This document shows positions 56,767 to 64,000 of a stretch of 64,000 nt of DNA, piece after piece. Each line of letters begins with the position of its first letter. Within the stretch, counting starts at the first letter, position 1. The stretch is from Ideonella alba (GTDB taxonomy: Bacteria > Pseudomonadota > Gammaproteobacteria > Burkholderiales > Burkholderiaceae_C). Under the pieces are notes generated by a model, which worked only from the letters and a program-made list of their open reading frames with translations, searched no databases and had not been told where the DNA came from. The position numbers and the translations under genes were made by a program. The stretch spans positions 1 through 64,000 of the forward strand of contig NZ_JAGQDF010000015.1 in the NCBI RefSeq assembly GCF_018069875.1, written 5' to 3'.

Positions 56767-57189
56767 TCAGTCGTGGCCGCGGCCGCGGCCATGCTCGCCG
56801 GGACCGTGCGGCTCGTAGCGGGGATGCGAGCGGTAGACCGGGGCCGGCGCGACATGGCGGCGATACCAGTCCTCGCGGACGAAGTACACCGGCACGCCGC
56901 AGGCGTTGTAGCGGCCGCAGTGGCGCGACCAGTGCTTGCGGTGGCCCGGCGGCACCCACAGATACACCGGCTGCGGCGGCGCCGAATAGACCGGTACCTG
57001 GCGCACCACCACCGGCTGCTGGACGATGACGTCCGGCTGCGGGAAGCGGCCGATGTCGATGCGCCCATACACGCCCGGCTGGCTGATCCCGATCGACACC
57101 CCGACCTCGGCGGCCTGGGCCGGTGATCCCAGCACGGCGGCCAGCAGGCCGGCGGCGCCCATCACAAGCAGGGGGGTCAGCTTCTTCAT
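56767..57189 (-). CDS. Small exported Pro/His-rich protein
   Basis: A 140-residue protein with signal peptide (LLVMGAAGLLAAVLGSPAQA). The mature part has VGVSIGISQPGVYGRIDIG, a VVVRQVPVY segment and YLWVPPGHRKHWSRHCGRYN with two Cys (GRYNACGVPVYFV), and a His/Gly/Arg-rich tail. It resembles small periplasmic proteins common in Burkholderiales; function unknown. Confidence 0.7.
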   Translation of the reverse strand: MKKLTPLLVMGAAGLLAAVLGSPAQAAEVGVSIGISQPGVYGRIDIGRFPQPDVIVQQPVVVRQVPVYSAPPQPVYLWVPPGHRKHWSRHCGRYNACGVPVYFVREDWYRRHVAPAPVYRSHPRYEPHGPGEHGRGRGHD

Positions 57190-57294
57190 GTTCAGATCGG
57201 TCTCAAGTGGCGATGCGTGAACAACGCCGCACGCCCGGCCTTGGTTGTCACAGGGCGGCGGGCAAGCCGCAAGCAATTGTGAAGCGGCCGCCGC

Positions 57295-60200
57295 TCAGCG
57301 GCCCTCGTCGTAGGCGATGCGTGCCTGCCCCTCGGCGGCCAGGGCGCGCCAGGCGGCCAGGGCCTCGTCGGCCGGCCAGAAGCGGCCGGCCTCGCCCAGG
57401 TCCAGCTCGCCGCTGGCGCGGTCGCCGGTGATGCGCAGGCGCACCGGCAGGCCCTGGCGGGTCTCGCCCTGCTCGTCGCTGACCACCTTGGGCGGGTGCA
57501 GGCGCAGCAGTTCGGTGATGCGCGGCAGCGCGGCGGTGCTGCCGCCGCGCAGTTCCACCCACAGCTGGCGCCCGTGGCGCGCCCGCGCGGCGGGCAGGCT
57601 CCACACCGCGCTGACATCCAGCCGCAGGCCGCCGCTGAAGCGGTCGGGCTTCACCCGGCCCTGCACGATCAGCAGCTCGTCGTCCTTCAGCAGGTCGCGG
57701 TGGGCGTCCAGCAGCTCCTCGCCGGCCACGGCCTCGATCGGTTCGCTCTTGTCGTCGAGCTTGAAGATGCCCACGCGGCCGCGCTGGCCATTGATGATGC
57801 GAAGGTCGCTGACGATGCCGGCCAGCAGCTGCGGGTCGCGCGAATCGATCAGGTCGGCCACGCGACGCTTGACGAAGCGGCGCACCTCGGCCTCGTCCTG
57901 GTCGAACAGGTGGCCCGACAGGTAGAAGCCCAGCGCGGTCTTCTCCAGCGAGAGCTTCTCGCGCACCGTCCAGGGCTCGGCCACCACCAGCGGCGGCTCC
58001 TGGGTGTGGCTGCCGTGGCCGTCGCCATCGTCGAAGTCGAACAGGCCGCCCTGGTTGGCGTTGGCCTGCTGGGTTTCGGCCCAGTCGAAGGCCAGCGACA
58101 CGCTGGCCAGTGCCGCCGCGCGATCCGGGTGCTGCTCGTCAAACGCGCCGGCCTTGATCAGCGCCTCGACCACGCGCTTGTTCACGCGGCCCTTGTCCAC
58201 GCGCTGGCAGAAATTGAACAGGCTGCTGAAGGGCCCACCCTCCTCGCGCGCCGCCACGATGGCCTCGATCGCGCCCTGGCCGGTGCCCTTGATCGCGCCC
58301 AGGCCATAGCGGATCGCCTTGCGCCCCTCAGGCCCGGGCAAGGGCTCGAAGCGGTAGACGCCGCGGTTGACGCTGGGCGGCTCGAAGCGGATGCCGAAGT
58401 TCTTGACCGCGTCGTTCAGCAACACCTTGAGCTTGTCGGTGTCGCTGATTTCGATCGTCATGTTGGCCGCGAAGAACTCGGCCGTGTAGTGCACCTTCAG
58501 CCAGCCGGTGTGGTAGGCCAGCAGCGAGTACGCGGCGGCGTGCGACTTGTTGAAGCCGTAGCCGGCGAACTTCTCCATCAGGTCGAAGATCTCGTCGGCC
58601 TTCTCGGGCTCGATGCCGTTCTTCGCCGCGCCGTTGCGGAAGATCAGCCGGTGCTCGGCCATCTCCTCCGCCTTCTTCTTGCCCATCGCGCGGCGCAGCA
58701 GGTCGGCGCCGCCCAGGCTGTAGCCGCCCAGCACCTGGGCGGTCTGCATCACCTGCTCCTGGTAGACCATGATCCCGTAGGTCTCGGAGAGCACCGGCTC
58801 GACCAGCGGGTGCGGGTACTCCACCACCTCCTTGCCGTGCTTGCGCGCGACGAAGCTGGGGATCAGGTCCATCGGGCCCGGGCGGTACAGCGCGTTCAGC
58901 GCGATCAGATCTTCCAGCCGGCTGGGCCGGGCGTCGCGCAGCATGCCTTGCATGCCGCGCGATTCGAACTGGAACACCGCCTCGGTCAGGCCGTCGGAGA
59001 AGAGCTTGTAGACCGCCTTGTCGTCCAGCGGCAGGTTCTCGTAGGCGAAGTCCTTCTGGTCCGGGTAGCGGCTGGTGATGAAGTCCTTGGCCAGCTCCAG
59101 GATGGTCAGCGTGGCCAGGCCCAGGAAGTCGAACTTCACCAGGCCGATGGCTTCCACATCGTCCTTGTCGTACTGGCTGACCGCGCTGTCGCTGCCAGGC
59201 TGCTGGTAGAGCGGGCAGAAGTCGGTGATCTTGCCCGGCGCGATCAGCACGCCACCGGCGTGCATGCCGATGTTGCGCACCATGCCCTCGACATTGGCGG
59301 CCAGGCGCAGCAGCTCGGCCACCTCCTCGTCGTTCTTCTCGCGCTCCTCCAGCTCGGGCGCTTCCAGGCGCGCATAGATCACGCCCTTGTCGGGCTCGGG
59401 CGGCACCTTGGCCAGCGTCACCGTCTTGCCCGGCGGCGCCGGGATCAGCTTGGCGATGCTGTCCACATGGCCGAAGCCCATGCCCAGCACGCGGCCGATG
59501 TCGCGCAGCGCGGCCTTGGCGGCCATGGTGCCGAAGGTGGCGATCTGGCTGACCGCGGGTCGGCCGTACTTCTCCTTGACGTACTCGATCACCCGGTCGC
59601 GGTTGCCCTGGCAGAAGTCGACGTCGAAGTCGGGCATCGACACCCGCTCGGGGTTCAGGAAGCGCTCGAACAGCAGCTTGTACTGCAGTGGGTCGAGGTC
59701 AGTGATGAACAGCACGTAGGCCACCAGCGAGCCCGCGCCCGAGCCCCGGCCCGGCCCCACCGGGCAGCCGTTGGCCTTGGCCCACTTGATGAAGTCCGAG
59801 ACGATCAGGAAGTAGCCCGGAAAGCCCATCTTCAGGATGGTGCCCAGCTCGAACTCCAGCCGCTCCACATAGCGCGGCCGCTCGGCTTCGCGCTGCGCCG
59901 GGTCGGGGAAGAGCTGCTGCAGGCGCTTGTCCAGGCCGTTGTAGCTTTCCTCGCGGAAGAACTGCTCGATCGGCATGCGGCTGCCGTCGGGCAGCTCGGG
60001 CGTGGGGAAGTCGGGCAGCTGCGGCTTGCCCAGCACCAGGCTCAGGCTGCAGCGCTGGGCGATCTTCAGCGTGTTGGCCAGCGCGCTGGGCACGTCGGCG
60101 AACAGCGCCTGCATCTCGGCCTGCGACTTCAGGTACTGGTCGCGGGTGAAGCGCTTGACGCGCTTGGGGTTGGCCAGCGTTTCGCCCTCGGCCACGCAGA

Positions 60201-60849
60201 CGCGGGCCTCGTGGGCCTCGAAGTCATCGGGCGTCAGGAACTGCACCGGGTGCGTGGCCACCACCGGCAGGCCCAGCTCGGCGGCCAGCGGCACGGTGGC
60301 GCGCACCAGCGGCTCATGGCTGGGGATGCCGGCGCGCTGCAGCTCCAGGTAGAAGCGGCGCGGAAACAGCGCGGCCAGCTCGCGCGCCACCGCGGCGGCG
60401 CGGGCGGTGTCGCCCTGCAGCAGCGCCTGGCCCACCGCGCCATGCTCGAAGCCCGACAGGCAGATCAGCCCGGCGTGCAGCTCGCGCAGGTCGCTCCAGG
60501 CCACCCAGGCCTGGGCGCGCTGCACATGCTGGGTCCAGGCGCGGGCCAGCAGCTCCGACAGGTTGAGGTAGCCCTGCTTGTTCTGCACCAGCAGCAGCAG
60601 GCGCGTGGCCTGGGTGCGGTCGCCCGCGTCGGGCAGTGGCTCGACCCAGACATCGGCGCCCAGGATGGGCTTGACGCCCTTGCCGCGGCAGGCCTTGTAG
60701 AACTTGACCCCGCCGAACAGGTTGGCCAGGTCGGTGATGGCCATCGCCACCTGCCCATCGCCCTTGGCCGCCGCCGCCGCATCGTCGATCCGCAGGGTGC
60801 CATCGACGACGGAGAACTCGGTGTGGGTGCGCAGGTGGACGAAAGACAT
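57295..60849 (-). CDS. dnaE: DNA polymerase III alpha subunit
   Basis: The 1184-residue replicative polymerase. The N-terminal PHP domain (FVHLRTHTEFSVVDGTL) is followed by the C-family catalytic centre (GPGRGSGAGSLVAYVL, PDFDVDFCQGNRDRVIEYVK with the catalytic Asp residues), a helix-hairpin-helix region, and an OB domain. TAGAAT sits six bases before ATG at 60849, so the mRNA may be leaderless. Confidence 0.97.
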   Translation of the reverse strand: MSFVHLRTHTEFSVVDGTLRIDDAAAAAKGDGQVAMAITDLANLFGGVKFYKACRGKGVKPILGADVWVEPLPDAGDRTQATRLLLLVQNKQGYLNLSELLARAWTQHVQRAQAWVAWSDLRELHAGLICLSGFEHGAVGQALLQGDTARAAAVARELAALFPRRFYLELQRAGIPSHEPLVRATVPLAAELGLPVVATHPVQFLTPDDFEAHEARVCVAEGETLANPKRVKRFTRDQYLKSQAEMQALFADVPSALANTLKIAQRCSLSLVLGKPQLPDFPTPELPDGSRMPIEQFFREESYNGLDKRLQQLFPDPAQREAERPRYVERLEFELGTILKMGFPGYFLIVSDFIKWAKANGCPVGPGRGSGAGSLVAYVLFITDLDPLQYKLLFERFLNPERVSMPDFDVDFCQGNRDRVIEYVKEKYGRPAVSQIATFGTMAAKAALRDIGRVLGMGFGHVDSIAKLIPAPPGKTVTLAKVPPEPDKGVIYARLEAPELEEREKNDEEVAELLRLAANVEGMVRNIGMHAGGVLIAPGKITDFCPLYQQPGSDSAVSQYDKDDVEAIGLVKFDFLGLATLTILELAKDFITSRYPDQKDFAYENLPLDDKAVYKLFSDGLTEAVFQFESRGMQGMLRDARPSRLEDLIALNALYRPGPMDLIPSFVARKHGKEVVEYPHPLVEPVLSETYGIMVYQEQVMQTAQVLGGYSLGGADLLRRAMGKKKAEEMAEHRLIFRNGAAKNGIEPEKADEIFDLMEKFAGYGFNKSHAAAYSLLAYHTGWLKVHYTAEFFAANMTIEISDTDKLKVLLNDAVKNFGIRFEPPSVNRGVYRFEPLPGPEGRKAIRYGLGAIKGTGQGAIEAIVAAREEGGPFSSLFNFCQRVDKGRVNKRVVEALIKAGAFDEQHPDRAAALASVSLAFDWAETQQANANQGGLFDFDDGDGHGSHTQEPPLVVAEPWTVREKLSLEKTALGFYLSGHLFDQDEAEVRRFVKRRVADLIDSRDPQLLAGIVSDLRIINGQRGRVGIFKLDDKSEPIEAVAGEELLDAHRDLLKDDELLIVQGRVKPDRFSGGLRLDVSAVWSLPAARARHGRQLWVELRGGSTAALPRITELLRLHPPKVVSDEQGETRQGLPVRLRITGDRASGELDLGEAGRFWPADEALAAWRALAAEGQARIAYDEGR

Positions 60850-60855
60850 CGCGGC

Positions 60856-60861
60856 ATTCTA
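60856..60861 (-). promoter_or_regulatory. -10 box of dnaE, leaderless type
   Basis: TAGAAT on the minus strand, six bases before the dnaE ATG. It overlaps the edge of the hairpin at 60861-60884. Confidence 0.45.
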
Positions 60862-60884
60862 CGGAGGCGCCACCGCGCCTCCGT
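60861..60884. terminator. Hairpin after the kelch gene
   Basis: ACGGAGGCG / CGCCTCCGT with a 6-base loop between the kelch stop and dnaE. There is no T-run, so it is a terminator by position only. Confidence 0.5.
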
Positions 60885-60909
60885 GGCCGCCCACCGCCTC
60901 AGTCGGCGC

Positions 60910-62496
60910 TCAAGGACAGGCCTGCAGCGGGATGTCGGCGGCCGTGCCGGTGCCGGCCACCTGGTCCGCCGTCAGCGTCAGGCACACCGGCAGCGATTCC
61001 ACGCCCGCCGCGCTCACCACCAGGCTCACCAGGCCGGCCGGCGTGCCGGTCTTCAGCGTGAAGCGGGTGCTGGTGATTTTGCGCACCTGCACGTCGGTGC
61101 TCTTCCAGTTGGAGGTGCGGCCGTACCAGACCGAGCTGCCGCCGGGCTGGCCGAAGCGCACGATGGGGTAGTTCTCGTCCGACTCGGCGTCGTCGCCGTA
61201 GGTGCTGCCGGCGTTGGCGCCGGTCAGCTGGCGGCCGCTCAGCGTGAAGCGGCCCTTGCCGTCGTAGCGCACCGTTTCCACCGTGGGCCGGGCCTTGTCG
61301 GGGGGCGCGCCGTCGGCGGTGTAGATCCACACATCGGTGCCGCCGCGGGTGAACAGCACCTGGCCGGTGGGCAGCACCAGCATGCGGTGCACGAAGGCCG
61401 GGTCACCCAGCGTGACCGGCAGCGCCGGGCTGAGCGGCTGGATGGTGTTCTGCGCCGGGTTGTAGGTGAACAGCTGCGTCGGCCCCGAGAAGGCGGTGCC
61501 GGTGGAGGGGCTGGCATCGGCGGCCAGCATCACGCGGCCGTCGGGCAGCGCCGCCGCCGGCGCATCAACCGCACCAAACAGGCCCTGGGCGCCGCTGGGC
61601 AGCGTGCCGATGATGTCCGGCCCGGCCGACCAGGTGTTGCTGGCCACGTCGTAAAGCGCGGTGTGGCCGGTGGCGCCGATCGTGATCACGCGGCCACCGC
61701 GGTCGCGGCTGCGCAGCGCCAGCGCGCCGCCGATTTCGTAGCCCATGGCCGGGCTGCTGAGCTGCGGGATGCTGCCCGCGGCGGTGCCGTCGGACGGGCT
61801 GCGGCCGCTCCACAGGCCGGTCTTGGGGTCGTAGACCTCGGCGTAGCCGCCGCCGGTGGCGATGCTGCGGAACAGGTCATAGACCATCACCTTGCCGCCG
61901 GGCAGCTTGACGTAGGTTTCTTCGTCGCTGCTGTCGTCGTAGGCCTTGTCGGCGGCGCGGGTCCAGCTGTTGCTGCCGATGTCGTACAGGTAGGTGCTGC
62001 GGCCGAACAGCGAACCGGCCAGGATGCGGTCCTTGTCGAGCAGCATGGTGGGCACGTCGCCGAAGTTGGCTTCAGGGTGCGGGGCGATCGGCGTCCAGAC
62101 GTTGCGCAGCGTGTCGTACCACTCGCCGGTGTTGGTCCAGTTGGCGTCCAGGTTGGGACCGCTGTACTCGCCACCCAGCACCCAGACGTCGCCGCTGCGC
62201 AGCACATGGCTGGCGAAGTACAGGCGATTGGTGCCCATGCCGGCCACGCGCGTCCAGCGGCCGTTGGCGTAGTTGCCGTTGGCGTCCGGGCTCAGCTTGA
62301 GCCAGATGTTGCCGGGGCCGTCGTAGGAATGGGCCAGCACCGTGCCGTCGGTCAGCAGCAGCATGGTCTCCACGCTGTTGGGCGGCTTGCGCGCGACCGG
62401 GGTCCAGCTGGCGGCGGCGGCGCTCAGCGGTGCGCAGGCCAGGCTGGCCAGCGTCAGCGCACAGGCCAGGGTCTTCGACGACTTCAATGCGGGCAT
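60910..62496 (-). CDS. Secreted kelch / galactose-oxidase-like propeller protein
   Basis: A 528-residue protein with signal peptide (LACALTLASLACAPLSAAAA). About six kelch-type blades follow (VWVLGGEYSGPNLDANWTNT, YLYDIGSNSWTRAADK, VYDPKTGLWSGRSPSDG). The C-terminal Ig-like segment (FTLSGRQLTGANAGSTYGDD, NYPIVRFG) is that of galactose-oxidase-like proteins. I do not see the copper-ligand set of true galactose oxidase, so an enzyme role is unproven. It may bind surface sugars. Confidence 0.75.
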   Translation of the reverse strand: MPALKSSKTLACALTLASLACAPLSAAAASWTPVARKPPNSVETMLLLTDGTVLAHSYDGPGNIWLKLSPDANGNYANGRWTRVAGMGTNRLYFASHVLRSGDVWVLGGEYSGPNLDANWTNTGEWYDTLRNVWTPIAPHPEANFGDVPTMLLDKDRILAGSLFGRSTYLYDIGSNSWTRAADKAYDDSSDEETYVKLPGGKVMVYDLFRSIATGGGYAEVYDPKTGLWSGRSPSDGTAAGSIPQLSSPAMGYEIGGALALRSRDRGGRVITIGATGHTALYDVASNTWSAGPDIIGTLPSGAQGLFGAVDAPAAALPDGRVMLAADASPSTGTAFSGPTQLFTYNPAQNTIQPLSPALPVTLGDPAFVHRMLVLPTGQVLFTRGGTDVWIYTADGAPPDKARPTVETVRYDGKGRFTLSGRQLTGANAGSTYGDDAESDENYPIVRFGQPGGSSVWYGRTSNWKSTDVQVRKITSTRFTLKTGTPAGLVSLVVSAAGVESLPVCLTLTADQVAGTGTAADIPLQACP

Positions 62497-62631
62497 GGGT
62501 CTGGGTCTCCTTGTGGGTCCCGAAGTGTCGCAAAGTGTTACCAAGCCCCGGACCCACCCCCCACGTTTCAGGTCGGACGGATGTCACACCCCTGTGACCA
62601 GACGGGGACCGCGGCCGCCGGGCGCGGCTCC

Positions 62632-62637
62632 TAGAAT
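62632..62637 (+). promoter_or_regulatory. -10 box, leaderless type
   Basis: TAGAAT six bases before ATG at 62644. Confidence 0.45.
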
Positions 62638-62643
62638 CGCCGC

Positions 62644-63594
62644 ATGCTGTCCGTCCTGCTGCGCGCCTTCGGTATCCTGCTGATGCTGACCGCCGTGGCC
62701 CTGCCGCTGGCGCGGGCGCCCGACCGCTCGCCGGAATCGCTGGTGGCCCGCTGGGCGCCACGGCCGTCCGAGCTGGTGGAGGTGGGTGGCCTGATGGTCC
62801 ATCTGCGCGACGAGGGGCCGCGCAACGACCCCACCCCGCTGCTGTTCATCCACGGCCTGGGCTCCAGCCTGCACACCTGGGAAGGCTGGGCCAGCGCACT
62901 GCGCGCGCAGCGCCGCGTGATCCGCTTCGATCTGCCCGGCGCCGGCCTGACCGGCCCCTTCCCCGAGCCCCAGCCCCAGGACTACCGCAGCGAAACCCTG
63001 GCCCGCTTCACGCTGCAACTGATGGACCAGCTGAAGCTGCGCCAGGTGGTGCTGGTGGGCCATTCGCTGGGCGGCGAGGTGGCCTGGCAACTGGCCAGCC
63101 GGGCCCCCGAACGCATCAGCCGCCTGGTGCTGCTGGACGCCACCGGCCTGGCGATCGAGCCGCTGGAAGTGCCCCCGGGCCTGCGCCTGGCCCGCGTGCC
63201 GGTGCTGGGCTGGCTGGGCCAGTCGCTGCTGCCGCGCGGCGTGGTCGAGGCCACCCTGGAAGCGGTCTACGCCGATCCGCGGCGCCTGACGCCGGAGGTG
63301 GTGGACCGCCATTTCGAGCTGCTGCTGCGCGACGGCAACCGCCAGGCCTTGCGGCAGACCCTGCTGCAGCAGCAGCCGGGGCGCGACGTCGAGCGTCTGG
63401 CCGGCCTGCGCCTGCCCACGCTGCTGCTGTGGGGCGAGAAGGACCGCGTGGTGCCGCCCGCCGCCGGCGCCGAGTTCGCCCGGCGCATTCCCGGCGCCCA
63501 GTTCCAGGTGCTGGCCGGCCTGGGCCATGCGCCCCAGGAAGAGCTGCCGGCGCGCAGCCTGGGCGCACTGCAGGCCTTTCTGCCGCCACGCTGA
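62644..63594 (+). CDS. Alpha/beta hydrolase
   Basis: A 316-residue hydrolase with an N-terminal hydrophobic helix (LRAFGILLMLTAVALPLA), probably a membrane anchor or signal. The oxyanion loop is FIHGLGSSLHTWEGWA, the nucleophile serine is in VLVGHSLGGEVAW, and the late segment LLWGEKDRVVPPAAG supplies the Asp and GLGHAPQEE the His. The substrate is unknown. Confidence 0.88.
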   Translation: MLSVLLRAFGILLMLTAVALPLARAPDRSPESLVARWAPRPSELVEVGGLMVHLRDEGPRNDPTPLLFIHGLGSSLHTWEGWASALRAQRRVIRFDLPGAGLTGPFPEPQPQDYRSETLARFTLQLMDQLKLRQVVLVGHSLGGEVAWQLASRAPERISRLVLLDATGLAIEPLEVPPGLRLARVPVLGWLGQSLLPRGVVEATLEAVYADPRRLTPEVVDRHFELLLRDGNRQALRQTLLQQQPGRDVERLAGLRLPTLLLWGEKDRVVPPAAGAEFARRIPGAQFQVLAGLGHAPQEELPARSLGALQAFLPPR

Positions 63595-63713
63595 GGCACA
63601 TCCCCCCGCGCCGCGGCTGGCGGATCTGCCCCGCCTTGGCCCGCCTATTCCGCCCCATGGCCCCGGGCCGCCCTGACTAGCATCGGCTGGAGACCCCATA
63701 CCGTGTCCCAGCC

Positions 63714-64000
63714 ATGTCCGCGACCACCCTTGCCGCCCCGCTGACCGCCCCCACCGGCGATCCCGCCAGCGCCCCCGTTGCCACCCCGGCGCAAGCCGAT
63801 CTGGCGCGCCTGCGCAGCGGCGCCTGTCCGCTGGCCGAGCTGCTGGACCGCACCGCCGCCTGGCAGGCCCGGGGCGACGACGACACCGCGATCCGCCTGT
63901 ACGCCGAGTGGCTGGCCCACACCGACTCCCCCTTCCGCCACGTGGCGCTGTTCAACCAGGGCACGCTGCTGGCCGCCCGCCAGCGCGATACCGAGGCCGA
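63714..64000 (+). CDS. TPR-like protein, cut by the window end
   Basis: The first 95 codons of a longer frame starting at ATG 63714. After an Ala/Pro/Thr-rich N-terminus come helices ELLDRTAAWQARGDDDTAIR and FRHVALFNQGTLLAARQRD that look like tetratricopeptide repeats. In this order such starts often belong to O-GlcNAc-transferase-like (SPINDLY) proteins, but nothing of a catalytic domain is visible here. Confidence 0.55.
   Translation, partial: MSATTLAAPLTAPTGDPASAPVATPAQADLARLRSGACPLAELLDRTAAWQARGDDDTAIRLYAEWLAHTDSPFRHVALFNQGTLLAARQRDTEA

Noticed and set aside
60910-62496. True galactose oxidase
   Set aside because: Kelch blades are present but I could not identify the copper ligands and Tyr-Cys pair.
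57496-62634. Very long open frame on the plus strand opposite dnaE and the kelch gene
   Set aside because: It is the antisense shadow of two strong genes in GC-rich DNA; its translation is low-complexity and has no family resemblance.

Overview
The window is high-GC bacterial DNA that looks like a betaproteobacterium of the order Burkholderiales. The signs are the gene order gyrA / serC-pheA-tyrA-aroA.cmk-rpsA-ihfB-lapA-lapB, a tmRNA with the tag ANDERFALAA, ntrBC next to glnA, and a short OmpA with an Ala-Pro linker. A Rubrivivax/Leptothrix/Ideonella-type relative is my inference and cannot be fixed from this sequence alone.

Positions 1 to about 23,000 are an accessory region, probably a mobilizable island. 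The left edge is damaged: an IS3-type element enters from outside the window and interrupts an abiEi antitoxin gene. The abiEii toxin behind it survives only as its first ~36 codons, fused tail to tail with a SNF2 helicase that has lost its C-terminal half. Next comes a compact three-gene operon on the minus strand, joined by ATGA overlaps: an unknown 457-aa protein, a Tdp1-like phospholipase D protein with two H-K-N motifs, and an 874-aa SF2/SNF2 helicase. This is the best candidate for an undescribed defence system. A mobilization block follows: VirD2/MobA-type relaxase, MobC-like protein, probable oriT, and a StbA-StbB-StbC-like operon. Then come island maintenance genes (DUF7673-like, DUF932, ssb) and a ~0.9-kb hairpin-rich non-coding stretch. 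The right half holds a mixture with defence or stress character: a HEPN-CBS fusion, a MazG-NYN fusion with a histone-H1-like linker, a CIA30 protein, a RadC-type JAMM protein, a NucS-like nuclease, an XRE-ImmA/IrrE metallopeptidase with a coupled partner, and an intact AbiE-type toxin-antitoxin pair with a clear promoter and operator. Tandem TGGGGGTA repeats just before xth probably mark the right end of the island. No integrase, coupling protein or type IV secretion genes are visible.

From 23,035 to the end the content is ordinary chromosome. The first block is xth, an EamA transporter and the nitrogen-control cluster ntrC-ntrB-DUF4124-glnA, where glnA has a sigma-54 promoter and two NtrC sites about 100 bp upstream. 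Then come a cinA-like gene, an EI24 membrane protein, a desaturase-deacetylase-propeller group, an AIM24 protein, a DUF885 peptidase, tmRNA, gph-ubiG and ompA. The long forward run starting at gyrA carries aromatic amino-acid synthesis (serC, pheA, tyrA and an aroA-cmk fusion), rpsA, ihfB, the LPS-control genes lapA-lapB, and three envelope or DNA-uptake genes. The end of the window has a patatin, dnaE, a secreted kelch propeller, an alpha/beta hydrolase and a truncated TPR-like gene.

Several genes have a TANNNT-like -10 box exactly six or seven bases before ATG, the arrangement expected of leaderless mRNAs.
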